From NCBI RefSeq assembly GCF_900169275.1, contig NZ_FXZC01000001.1, positions 776,402 through 840,401 on the forward strand: 64,000 bases of DNA. Direction: 5' to 3'. A program made the position numbers and the translations under genes. Below, piece by piece: positions 44,028-52,359 of this stretch (the stretch's first letter is position 1; each line of letters opens with the position of its first letter). This DNA comes from Brevibacterium casei CIP 102111 (GTDB lineage: Bacteria > Actinomycetota > Actinomycetes > Actinomycetales > Brevibacteriaceae). The notes beneath the pieces are model-generated. The model made no database searches, was not told where the DNA came from, and saw nothing but the letters and a program-made list of their open reading frames with translations.

Positions 44028-44417
44028 ATGCGCCGAGTCATCACCTATGGCACGTTCGACCTGCTCCATTATGGTCACATCCGGCTGCTGCAGCGGTGCA
44101 AGGAGCAAGGCGACTACCTCGTCGTCGCCCTCTCGAGCGACGAGTTCAACGAGGGCAAGGGTAAGAAGTCCTACTTCACCTTCGAAGAGCGCAAGCGCAT
44201 GCTCGAGGCCATCCGCTACGTCGACCTCGTCATCCCCGAAGACAACTGGGAGCAGAAGGTCACCGATGTCGAGAAGTATCACATCGACACCTTCGTCATG
44301 GGCGACGACTGGGAAGGGGAGTTCGACTTCCTCAAGGACAAGGTCGACGTCGTCTACCTTCCGCGCACCCCCGAGATCTCGACCACGCGGATCAAATCCG
44401 AACTCGGCAAGTCCTGA
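44028..44417 (+). CDS. tagD: Glycerol-3-phosphate cytidylyltransferase
   Basis: Cytidylyltransferase of 129 residues, full TagD length, making CDP-glycerol from CTP and sn-glycerol-3-phosphate. The nucleotide-binding YGTFDLLHYGHIRLL (about 7-21, with the HxGH motif) and the C-terminal RTPEISTTRIKSE (ISTTxIK signature, about 112-124) are intact, as is TFEERKRML. It is the donor-producing enzyme for the glycerophosphotransferases on both sides. It sits behind its own extended -10 box and a leader hairpin. Confidence 0.95.
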   Translation: MRRVITYGTFDLLHYGHIRLLQRCKEQGDYLVVALSSDEFNEGKGKKSYFTFEERKRMLEAIRYVDLVIPEDNWEQKVTDVEKYHIDTFVMGDDWEGEFDFLKDKVDVVYLPRTPEISTTRIKSELGKS

Positions 44418-44420
44418 CGC

Positions 44421-44439
44421 TGCGATCTGCAGGATCGCA
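44421..44439 (+). terminator. Short hairpin after tagD
   Basis: Arms TGCGATC and GATCGCA around a 5-base loop, directly after the tagD stop codon; weak terminator or attenuator before the GT2 gene. Confidence 0.4.
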
Positions 44440-44526
44440 CAGATCACCTGCGCCCAGCCGCCTACGGCTGAACTTCCACCACCAACTGCGGGCATGTCCC
44501 CGTGGAGAAGAAAGAGGGACGGCTGA

Positions 44527-45984
44527 GTGAGCCACACGATGACAGAGAAGAGCCCGGTGCGTCTATCCATCGTCATCCCTGTCTTCAACAGCCCGCAGCA
44601 CGTTCGGACTGCGGTCGCATCAGCCGCAGCGCAGACGTGTGAAGACGGCGATGTCGAGGTCATCGTCGTCGACGACGGTTCGACCGACGAGACCCCGACC
44701 GTGTTGGACGAACTGGCTGCAGAGTACCGCGGCGTCCGCGTCATCCGTCAGGAGAACTCCGGCTGGGCCGGTGCACCGCGGAATACCGGATTGGCCGCGG
44801 CACGCGGCGACTATGTGTTCTTCCACGATGTCGACGACCGGCTCAACGGCGACTGTCTGGGCAACGCTGTGGCCTACGCCGACGAGAAGCTCAGCGATGT
44901 CGTACTCGTCAGACTCGAAGGACGAGGAGGACGCCACACGCATGACGATGTCTTCGCCGATACGCAGGAGGTTGGCGATATCCGCCGACTCGTTCGCTCA
45001 AACTTCTGCTTCAAGCTCTTCCGCCGTTCCTTCCTCGTCGCGAACGACCTGACGTTCCCTGCGGAGAGGATCAGGCTCGAAGATGCTCAATTCTGCTTCC
45101 GCGCCTATGCGCTGGCTGGCAAAGTCTCCATTCTCTCCGACCGGACGTATTACTTCGTCTGCGACCACGGCGGCGGTCACATCAGCCAATCGAGAACCGA
45201 ACCGCGGCTGCACGCCGAAGGCATCCGCGAAAGCCTCAGACCCCTGGAATCGGGTCCCTGGGAGGACGCGCTTCGGCGGGAAGCGGTGGCGGACTTCTTC
45301 CGCAGAGTGACCCTCAACCGATTCAACGACACCTTCCATACGCGACGTGTTGAAGTCCGTCTCGCGTGGATCGCCGAATCAACCCGTCTGGTGAGGGAAT
45401 TCTGTCTTCCCGAGAGGCTCTTCGAGTTCTACAGCCCGCTCAATCGGGCGCGTGTGTGGAGCCTGGCCTCAGGCATTCCTGCGCTCGTGGAAGCAGTCGC
45501 CCGCAGAGGCAACCGTTCAAGGGCGGTTCTGAATGTGGTCGATCGAGTACAGGTCAGAGGTTTCGCAGTGGTGGTCGAGGGCACGGCGGCCGCAGTGCTG
45601 GCGACACGTGAGATCACCGGGCTCGACATCCAGGTGCGCAAGGACGGCGAGGAACTCGCTCTCTTCGGCGCAGAGCTCACCGATGAGCGGGCTGGAGGTG
45701 GGGACGTCGATCGAGCAGCCAACGCCGTCACCGGATTCCGGGTGACCATCCCGGTCAAGGCGCTTCTCTCGCAGGGGACGGTGAAGCTCTACGCTCGCGC
45801 AACAGACGATGAGGGAAGGACAACTGGGTTCATCCGTATCGGACTCGCTGAATCCGCTCGGGTCCGACGCCGGCATTGGGGTGTATCGATCGAGTCTTCA
45901 CCGACGAAATACGGCGGAATGAACCTCCACGTGCGAACGGGAGCGAAAGCTCTGGTCGGACAGGTCCTCGGTCGCAGACGATGA
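44527..45984 (+). CDS. Family 2 glycosyltransferase with C-terminal beta domain
   Basis: Protein of 485 residues. The GT-A catalytic domain holds LSIVIPVFNSPQHVRTA (about 14-30), VVDDGSTDETPT, and the DXD-type FFHDVDDRLNGDC (about 98-110); ERIRLEDAQFCFRAY (about 180-194) supplies the ED motif. After about residue 330 a separate beta-rich domain follows and ends in YGGMNLHVRTG, as in TarS/TarP-like wall teichoic acid sugar transferases whose C-terminal modules trimerise or bind polymer. GTG 44527 has AGAGGGA 7 bases upstream. Likely decorates the glycerol-phosphate chain. Confidence 0.85.
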   Translation: MSHTMTEKSPVRLSIVIPVFNSPQHVRTAVASAAAQTCEDGDVEVIVVDDGSTDETPTVLDELAAEYRGVRVIRQENSGWAGAPRNTGLAAARGDYVFFHDVDDRLNGDCLGNAVAYADEKLSDVVLVRLEGRGGRHTHDDVFADTQEVGDIRRLVRSNFCFKLFRRSFLVANDLTFPAERIRLEDAQFCFRAYALAGKVSILSDRTYYFVCDHGGGHISQSRTEPRLHAEGIRESLRPLESGPWEDALRREAVADFFRRVTLNRFNDTFHTRRVEVRLAWIAESTRLVREFCLPERLFEFYSPLNRARVWSLASGIPALVEAVARRGNRSRAVLNVVDRVQVRGFAVVVEGTAAAVLATREITGLDIQVRKDGEELALFGAELTDERAGGGDVDRAANAVTGFRVTIPVKALLSQGTVKLYARATDDEGRTTGFIRIGLAESARVRRRHWGVSIESSPTKYGGMNLHVRTGAKALVGQVLGRRR

Positions 45985-46056
45985 AGTGACACCGACGAGC
46001 TCGCCCCACCGCTCTTCGAACCGAACCTCGACAACACCAAGCAAGGAACTCCACTC

Positions 46057-47856
46057 ATGATCTTCGACCGACTGCTCAGGAGAATCCGACCGTCCGTGAC
46101 GCAGGGCCGCGGGAGCGTCGATCGCGTATACGACCTCACGTGGTCGATTCCCGACGAGTTCGGCGGATTGACGAAGGTCATGCTGCGTCGTTCGAGGAAC
46201 TTCGTCACTCGACTGGGGATGTCAGTCGACGTGCTCACCCTCGACTATCGCCTCGACGTCAACGAGGCTCGTGCGCGCCTGCGCGAGTCAGGTGAACTCA
46301 TCGATGGCATGGAACTGCGCAACGCTTGGTCGGAGGTGGCCGCCTTCGATCACCGGCAGTTGCAGACCTTCGGCGGCACCGCCACAGGCGCGGGCGTACC
46401 CGCAGCAATGGAATCCTTGGAGACACGGTCATGCCCGCGCTACGTCGAATACCTCGACTCGAGCGGTCAGGTCGTGCGAGTCGATCACCTGCGCGCCGAC
46501 GGGTCCGTCTGCGTCATCGATGACCGTACAGGCGAGAAGCGGCGACTCGTGATCATCGATCCCGACGGGCGCTACGTCTCAGAGTTCTCCCGGGCCCGGG
46601 ACTTCTACTTCGCATGGCTCGACGCCGCGATCGGATCCGACGACGCCGTGCTCATCAACGAGTCGAAGTACATCGCGACCTTCCTCTTTCACTACCGTCG
46701 CGATCACATCCGCATCGGCCAGGTGCTCCACAACTCGCACCTCAACGCGCGGTCAGCATCCCCTAACGGACCTTTCACCAAATCCCGTCTGGGGATCCTC
46801 AACCACTGGTTCGACTACGACTTCATCATCTTCCTCACGGAGAAGCAGAAGGCGGATTTCGTCCGGGCCTTCGGTGATTCGCCGACTCTTGTCGTCATCC
46901 CGAACTCGACGGCAGTCAGCGCTGGTGACGCAGACGTCCGAGACGGCCGGGAGCAGAACCGCGGGGCTGTCGTCGCCCGACTCACCGGCCAGAAGCAGGT
47001 CGATCATGCCCTGAGCGCGGTGAGGGAAGTCGGTCCCGAACTGACCCTTGACATCCTCGGCGATGGGGAGAAGCGCACCGAACTCGAACGCCTGGTCGAC
47101 GCGAGTGAAGTCCTGGCAAGAAGAGTGTCGTTCCGAGGCCACGTCGATGGTGCCGCCGACCAGCTCAACGACTATTCGTTCATCCTGCTCACCAGTTCCT
47201 TCGAGGGCATGGGTGTCGTGCTCATCGAGGCCATGGCACGAGGATGCGTCCCCATCGCCTACGACATCAGATACGGCCCATCCGACATCATCGATTCCGG
47301 CGAGAACGGCTTCCTCGTCCGCGACCCGCGGGAGATGACCGCGGCGATCACCGAGCTCCTCGGTTGCGATGCCGAGGCGATGGGGCGCCTGCGCGAAGCG
47401 GCCGTCGAGAAAGCCCGAACCTTCAGCGACGAACGCGTCACCGAACGCTGGTCGCAGCTCTTCTCGACGCTTTCGACCACCACGAAGATCCATCCGCCGC
47501 GCAGGACGACTCCCGAACGTGGAACTGCACTCCCGCTGCCGGACGGCGGAATCGCGATCACCGTGTCCGGGCGGAGGGAACGCGCGAGCAACGAGGATGT
47601 GATCGCGATGCGCACTCGAGACGGATACTACGCTTTCGCCTCGGCCGTCGATGGGGCAGGAACGGCGACCTTCACGGGCGAGGAGCTCGCCGTTCTCCCA
47701 TCGGATGCCATTCTCGACGTGTGGCTGCAGACGACGGGACGGCACGGAATCGAGCGTCACCGCATCGCATGGGCCGGTGACAAGGACGAGGCCGCGCTCG
47801 GAAGACTGATTTCGTATCGCACGGTGAAGGGCAATCTCAGCCTCAAGGTCGATTGA
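46057..47856 (+). CDS. Family 4-type glycosyltransferase (TagE-like)
   Basis: GT-B enzyme of 599 residues resembling poly(glycerol-phosphate) alpha-glucosyltransferase. The N-terminal SIPDEFGGLTKVMLRRSRNF (about 28-47), HNSHLNARSAS (about 228) and the donor-side VVARLTGQKQVDHALSAV (about 307), LDILGDGEKR, and SFEGMGVVLIEAMARGCVP (EX7E, about 381-399) are visible. A C-terminal beta module (about 495-599) ends in YRTVKGNLSLKV, similar to the end of the GT2 protein encoded upstream. AAGGA before the ATG supports the start. It probably glucosylates the teichoic acid. Confidence 0.85.
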   Translation: MIFDRLLRRIRPSVTQGRGSVDRVYDLTWSIPDEFGGLTKVMLRRSRNFVTRLGMSVDVLTLDYRLDVNEARARLRESGELIDGMELRNAWSEVAAFDHRQLQTFGGTATGAGVPAAMESLETRSCPRYVEYLDSSGQVVRVDHLRADGSVCVIDDRTGEKRRLVIIDPDGRYVSEFSRARDFYFAWLDAAIGSDDAVLINESKYIATFLFHYRRDHIRIGQVLHNSHLNARSASPNGPFTKSRLGILNHWFDYDFIIFLTEKQKADFVRAFGDSPTLVVIPNSTAVSAGDADVRDGREQNRGAVVARLTGQKQVDHALSAVREVGPELTLDILGDGEKRTELERLVDASEVLARRVSFRGHVDGAADQLNDYSFILLTSSFEGMGVVLIEAMARGCVPIAYDIRYGPSDIIDSGENGFLVRDPREMTAAITELLGCDAEAMGRLREAAVEKARTFSDERVTERWSQLFSTLSTTTKIHPPRRTTPERGTALPLPDGGIAITVSGRRERASNEDVIAMRTRDGYYAFASAVDGAGTATFTGEELAVLPSDAILDVWLQTTGRHGIERHRIAWAGDKDEAALGRLISYRTVKGNLSLKVD

Positions 47857-47999
47857 ACGATTGCCGGTCGGCTCACCTCGGCGTCCTCGCGAGAGAATGC
47901 GGGCTCCGGCTCCTGCCACGTAAGTAGCGAGCCGGTTGGACAGTCGGTAAACTTGACGTGAATTGTCGTGGACGGATGCAGTCAAAAGGTAGGTCGGGC

Positions 48000-48830
48000 G
48001 TGAGCGCGGAGAAGCAGACTCGGTACCCGACGCTGTCCGAATTGCGGGCGAAAGCCCAGCCTGTCGAGGTCCGGACACGGAAGAACGCCGAGCATTGGAC
48101 CGCTCAGCTCTACCTCCGCCACTTCTCCATCTACTTCACGATGCTCCTGGTGAGGACCCGGATCAGCGCCAACGGGGTCACCGGGATGATGATCCTCGCG
48201 GGATGGTGCATCGCTGCCTCCCTGCTCATCCCCGGGGTATGGGGTGCGGTGCTCGCGGTCTTCTTCTCCCAGGTGCAGATGTACATCGACTGCTGCGACG
48301 GCGAGGTCGCCCGGTGGCGGGGAACGAGCGGCGCCAAGGGCGTCTTCCTCGACAAGGTCGGCCACTACACGACTGAGGGCCTCGTCGCGTTCGCACTCGG
48401 CGCGCGGGCCGTCGGCGAATGGTCGAACCTCCAGACCGATCCCGGCGGCACGTACCCGTACCTGCTCGCCGGATCGATGCTCGCCTCCCTCGTCCTGCTC
48501 AACAAAGCCCTCAACGACATGGTCCACGTCTCCCGCGCCTTCAGCGGATTGGACAAGCTCGCAGATTCGCAGGCGGCGACCGCACTCAACCCCGGTTTCA
48601 CCGCCAAGCTCAAGCGCGCGGCACGATTCGTCCCGTTCCACCGCATCTACCATTCGGTCGAACTCTCACTGCTGGCCCTCGTCTCGAGCATCGTCACGGC
48701 GATCATCGTCCCGCTCGGCGCGGCACCGTTGAGCGGCGAACGGTGGCTCGTCCTCGTCCTCGTCCCCCTTTGCCTGCTCTCAGTCATCGGTCACTTCATG
48801 TCGATCATGGCGTCGAAGAGGCTGTCATGA
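48000..48830 (+). CDS. CDP-alcohol phosphotransferase family protein, altered motif
   Basis: Membrane protein of 276 residues with about six hydrophobic helices. The family motif is D97..D100G..AR........G...D118...H122: the usual fourth Asp, the proposed catalytic base, is replaced by His (codon at 48363). N-terminal 45 residues are soluble. Such enzymes transfer a phospho-alcohol from a CDP-alcohol to another alcohol; in a wall-polymer cluster the acceptor or product may be a glycolipid or polymer unit. GTG 48000 follows AAAGG/AGG; ATG 47976 is an alternative. Its stop overlaps the next ATG. Confidence 0.85.
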   Translation: MSAEKQTRYPTLSELRAKAQPVEVRTRKNAEHWTAQLYLRHFSIYFTMLLVRTRISANGVTGMMILAGWCIAASLLIPGVWGAVLAVFFSQVQMYIDCCDGEVARWRGTSGAKGVFLDKVGHYTTEGLVAFALGARAVGEWSNLQTDPGGTYPYLLAGSMLASLVLLNKALNDMVHVSRAFSGLDKLADSQAATALNPGFTAKLKRAARFVPFHRIYHSVELSLLALVSSIVTAIIVPLGAAPLSGERWLVLVLVPLCLLSVIGHFMSIMASKRLS

Positions 48831-49750
48831 CCGAGCCCAATCGCATCCTCGTACAGCGGTTCGAAGCGAACCGGAAGTACACCTTCGGCGTCGTCGTGCT
48901 CACTCAGGGCAAGCGGCTCGAAGAGCTCAACCGCGGCTTCGACTCGCTCCTCGCACAGAAGGGAGTCGAACTCGACATCGTCTGCGTGGGAAACGGCTGG
49001 GATCCCGAAGGCATACCTCCGGCAGTCAAGCGCTTGGGACTGCCGGAGAACCTCGGCATTCCCGCCGGACGCAACGCCGGTGTGCCGCATGTCAAGGGTG
49101 AGTTCCTCTTCTTCCTCGACGACGACGCGTGGCTGCCCGACGACACGACCCTCATGCGCATGGCACAGCTCATGCGCACGAAACCGAAGATCGGCCTCGT
49201 TCAGCCGCGTGTCGAGGAGCCAGGCGGCCCGGCCTCTCCCAAGCGGTGGATTCCCCGCCTGAAGAAGGGCGAGGCCGACCATTCCTCGAACGTCTTCTCC
49301 GTGTGGGAAGGCGCCGTGTGCATGCAGCGCAAGGCATTCGACGAGTGCGGAGGGTGGCCGTCGACGTTCTGGTACGCCCACGAAGGCATCGAGCTTGCGT
49401 GGCGCGTCTGGGACGCCGGATATTCGGTGTGGTACATGGGCGACCTCGCTGTCGCCCACCCTGTGATGGATCCTAGCCGCCACGACGAGTACTTCTACAT
49501 GAATGCCCGCAACCGCGTCTGGTTGGCCAGACGCAATCTGCCGTGGCCGTTCAACTGGATGTACGTCGGGTCGTGGACGCTCATGCAGTGCCTGAAGTGG
49601 GCGAGCAAGCCCGATCAGCTGCGACCGTGGTTCGAAGGGTGGCGTGACGGGTGGAAGCTCGATCCGTGGAGTGAGAACGAACGGCACAAGAAGCTTTCGG
49701 GTCGCGGCGTGCTGAGAATGGCGCGTCACGGGCGCCCCCCGGTCGTCTGA
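48827..49750 (+). CDS. Family 2 glycosyltransferase
   Basis: GT-A fold enzyme of 307 residues. FGVVVLTQGKRLEELNRGFDSLL (about 20-42), the PENLGIPAGRNAGV segment (about 76-89) and the DXD-type FFLDDDAWLPDD (about 95-106) match rhamnosyl- or galactofuranosyl-type transferases; WYAHEGIELAWRVWDAGY (about 185-202) has the acidic catalytic position (HEG/E). The ATG overlaps the stop of the CDP-alcohol phosphotransferase gene by 4 bases, so the two proteins are made together and likely act on the same intermediate. Confidence 0.87.
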   Translation: MTEPNRILVQRFEANRKYTFGVVVLTQGKRLEELNRGFDSLLAQKGVELDIVCVGNGWDPEGIPPAVKRLGLPENLGIPAGRNAGVPHVKGEFLFFLDDDAWLPDDTTLMRMAQLMRTKPKIGLVQPRVEEPGGPASPKRWIPRLKKGEADHSSNVFSVWEGAVCMQRKAFDECGGWPSTFWYAHEGIELAWRVWDAGYSVWYMGDLAVAHPVMDPSRHDEYFYMNARNRVWLARRNLPWPFNWMYVGSWTLMQCLKWASKPDQLRPWFEGWRDGWKLDPWSENERHKKLSGRGVLRMARHGRPPVV

Positions 49751-49798
49751 TCCGCTCGCCGGATTTCAGTGGCCCGGGCAGGGACTCCGGGGCCGCTC

Positions 49799-51076
49799 TC
49801 ACTCGCTTGATTCGGCGTTCGAGCCTGAGTCTCTGAAGCCCGTAAGATCCGCCGACCGCTGTGCGATGAGTTCGGACACTGCCGCGGTGAACAGCTTCGT
49901 CGATGTGCCCCTCTCGCCTGCCCCGAAGTAGAAGGTGCGGAGATCCGTCCGAGCACCGGCCGCCTCATCCTGGTTCATCGCCTGACCGAAGATGTTCTGG
50001 GCGTCCTTGACGGAGTCGCCGTCGATGATCGGTGTTGCCCGACTGATCGGCGCGTCGTCATGCAGCTGCTCTCGGTCGTCCCGCCGGTCGGTGAGGACCA
50101 AGGGCTTCTCGGGATGCATATAGAGGAAATCCAATCCCACGCTTGAGATGTCCGTGACCAGCAGGTCGACCGCGTCGAACATCCCGAGGATGTCCCCTTG
50201 CATGAGGATCTGGTGCTGGAGCGAGTGGTCGTGGATCGACTCGTTGGCTGAGTCCAGCAGCTCTCTGATGCGTGAGTCCGCCGCCTGCATGTTCGGATCC
50301 TTCGACGTCTCGACTCGCGGGTGGGGCTTGTAGATGACGCGTGTGTCGGGCAGGGCCAAGGCGGCCTCGACGATGGAAGGGCCGTAGAGATCGACCGACG
50401 TGTAGTTGTTCGAGTCGTTCTCACCTTCCCACGTGGGGGCGTACATGATCGTGCGCGCCGACGACCGCTCGAGTTCCGCCTCTCGGGCGATGTCGAGCTG
50501 AGGACGACCGACTTTGACCAACGCCTTCTCGTCGAAGTCCAGAAGCGCCCTCCGGTGTCGTTCGACGGCTGCGTCTCCGGCGACGAACACTCGGTCGTAG
50601 GACTTAGCCTGGTTCGACACCATGCTCAGCTTGTCCGACTCGCCGTGGTTGACATGGACATGGACCATCGGCGCGAATCCCAAGGACTGGAAGTTCGTCA
50701 TTCCATTGTTCACGTAGAGGGCGAGCTTGAAGCTGTTGGCGTGATAGAAGGTGTGCAGAGGGTCGAAGCGGCGCTTGAGCACGAGCGGAAGTCGCGTCAC
50801 CTCTCGCGCGGCGAGCAGGGTCGATGGGCGTCTGAGCACGATGACGACCCTGTGCGTGCGATGGAGCTCTTCGAGGACAGGGATCCACTGACTCAGCTGA
50901 TAGAACTTCGACTTCGCGTCACCGAAGTAGACGACGACCTCAGCTTTGACGTAGTCGCCGTTGTACTCCTCCTCGAGCCGCACCCAGCGCTCGGTTCCTC
51001 GGATCCATTGGCTGGTCTTCTTCCAGGCAGATGATCGAACTGTGGCCAACGCTGCGGTACGGAGGGGGTTGAACAC
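49799..51076 (-). CDS. CDP-glycerol glycerophosphotransferase family protein (right bookend)
   Basis: Protein of 425 residues, TagB/TagF family, convergent with the GT2 gene and antiparallel to the rest of the cluster. Motifs: HVNHGESDKLSMVSNQAKSYDRVF (written from His of HGES, about 145), YAPTWEGENDSNN (about 222), YKPHPRVETSKDPN and VTDISSVGLDFLYMHPEKPLV (about 310). It is clearly paralogous to the protein at 39849-41093. The start is GTG 51076 without visible ribosome-binding site, so the exact N-terminus is uncertain. Likely transfers glycerol-phosphate or another alditol-phosphate during wall polymer synthesis. Confidence 0.82.
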   Translation of the reverse strand: MFNPLRTAALATVRSSAWKKTSQWIRGTERWVRLEEEYNGDYVKAEVVVYFGDAKSKFYQLSQWIPVLEELHRTHRVVIVLRRPSTLLAAREVTRLPLVLKRRFDPLHTFYHANSFKLALYVNNGMTNFQSLGFAPMVHVHVNHGESDKLSMVSNQAKSYDRVFVAGDAAVERHRRALLDFDEKALVKVGRPQLDIAREAELERSSARTIMYAPTWEGENDSNNYTSVDLYGPSIVEAALALPDTRVIYKPHPRVETSKDPNMQAADSRIRELLDSANESIHDHSLQHQILMQGDILGMFDAVDLLVTDISSVGLDFLYMHPEKPLVLTDRRDDREQLHDDAPISRATPIIDGDSVKDAQNIFGQAMNQDEAAGARTDLRTFYFGAGERGTSTKLFTAAVSELIAQRSADLTGFRDSGSNAESSE

Positions 51077-51294
51077 TGTAGGGAACCACTTTCAGCGACA
51101 AGATCGGTTTTCGGAACTGACGGTCTAAATCGTGTCACCGAATCACGCCCAGTCAAAACCAATGTGCTGTGAAGATCTGCCGAATGGCGTACGGCAAGAG
51201 TGCGGAGGGACAGAGATCCGATCGACACAGACCGAAACTGTATTGTGTCCTAGTAACTCTTGCCAAAATCGCAACACGCGTGCAGACTGGGGGA

Positions 51295-52359
51295 ATGCTC
51301 GGCGGCAAAGAGGCAGCGGACGGCGATCAGGCCGGACTCGGAACACGTGTGCGCGCTGCGATCCGCCGGGCGGGGATCAACCACAGCGAAGTCGCCCGCA
51401 GCATCGGACTCGAACCGAGCAAGCTCTCGAAATCGCTGGCAGGCACACGGAAGTTCCGCGTCGAGGAGATCACACGGATCGCCGAGATCACCGACGTCAC
51501 CACCGACTGGCTCACCCGCGGACAGGGGGAGGGACCGCCTCGGCGAACGATCACCTCGGTGCCCGCCGATTCGGTCACCCCGGTCGGGAGCGGATCCGAG
51601 CCGACCTTGTCGGCAGGGGCACGCGATCATGCGTCGCCGGCGAATGTCGGCATCGGACCCACAGCGGTTGGCGACGACGCCGACGAGACGTGGATGTCGA
51701 AAGGGACACGCAACCGGCGGCGCATCGTTGAGGTCGCGTGGGAGCTCTACGCCGACCGCGGCATCGAATCCGTGCGGGTCCACGACATCGCAGAGGCGAG
51801 CGGCCTCTCCGTCTCCGCCATCAACTACCACTTCCGCACGAAGACCCAGTTGCTCGAGGCGGCGCTGCGGTACTCCCTCGAGATCATCGCCACCGCCCGG
51901 GACCTTCTCGAGCCCGATGATCCCGTCGAGGTGCTCCGTCGCTTCGCCCGCGTCCATGCCGGTGTCGACCCCACGGTGCGTCGCGTCTGGTCGATCTGGA
52001 TCCAGAGCTGGGCCCGCGCGGTCGTCGACGAGCGCTCTCGCCTCAATCTCACCGCCGTCTACGGCGAATGGCTCGAGCTCGTCACCGGCGTCATCGTCGC
52101 CGGTCAGCGGACCGGGCAGATGCGAGCCGGCAACACGGATCTCATGGTCAAGAGCCTGAGCACGTTCATCGACGGTCTAGGCATCGCCCGCAGCGCCCGG
52201 CAGATGACGATCAGCGACGACGATGCCCGGCTCATGATCGAATCGTTCCTCGCAGCACACATCCTCGCCCCCGAGTCACCCCCATCCCCCGAGGCCACCG
52301 CGCCTCAGCCCCCAAGTCGTCCGTCCCGGGACGCAGCGTCACAGGAAGAAGGCACATGA
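51295..52359 (+). CDS. Double-HTH regulator: XRE-like domain fused to TetR domain
   Basis: Regulator of 354 residues with two DNA-binding domains. The N-terminal part (about 14-75) is a lambda-repressor/XRE HTH: LGTRVRAAIRRAGINHSEVA, SIGLEPSKLSKSLAGTRKF and EITRIAEITDVTTDWLTRG. After a low-complexity linker (about 80-130) a complete TetR HTH follows (about 140-185; ELYADRGIESVRVHDIAE, GLSVSAINYHFRTKTQLLEA) and a ligand-binding helical domain to about 325. The start of ABC transporter gene 1 overlaps its stop by 4 bases, so the regulator and transporter are one operon. ATG 51295 follows a G-rich stretch; GTG 51280 is possible. Confidence 0.85.
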   Translation: MLGGKEAADGDQAGLGTRVRAAIRRAGINHSEVARSIGLEPSKLSKSLAGTRKFRVEEITRIAEITDVTTDWLTRGQGEGPPRRTITSVPADSVTPVGSGSEPTLSAGARDHASPANVGIGPTAVGDDADETWMSKGTRNRRRIVEVAWELYADRGIESVRVHDIAEASGLSVSAINYHFRTKTQLLEAALRYSLEIIATARDLLEPDDPVEVLRRFARVHAGVDPTVRRVWSIWIQSWARAVVDERSRLNLTAVYGEWLELVTGVIVAGQRTGQMRAGNTDLMVKSLSTFIDGLGIARSARQMTISDDDARLMIESFLAAHILAPESPPSPEATAPQPPSRPSRDAASQEEGT

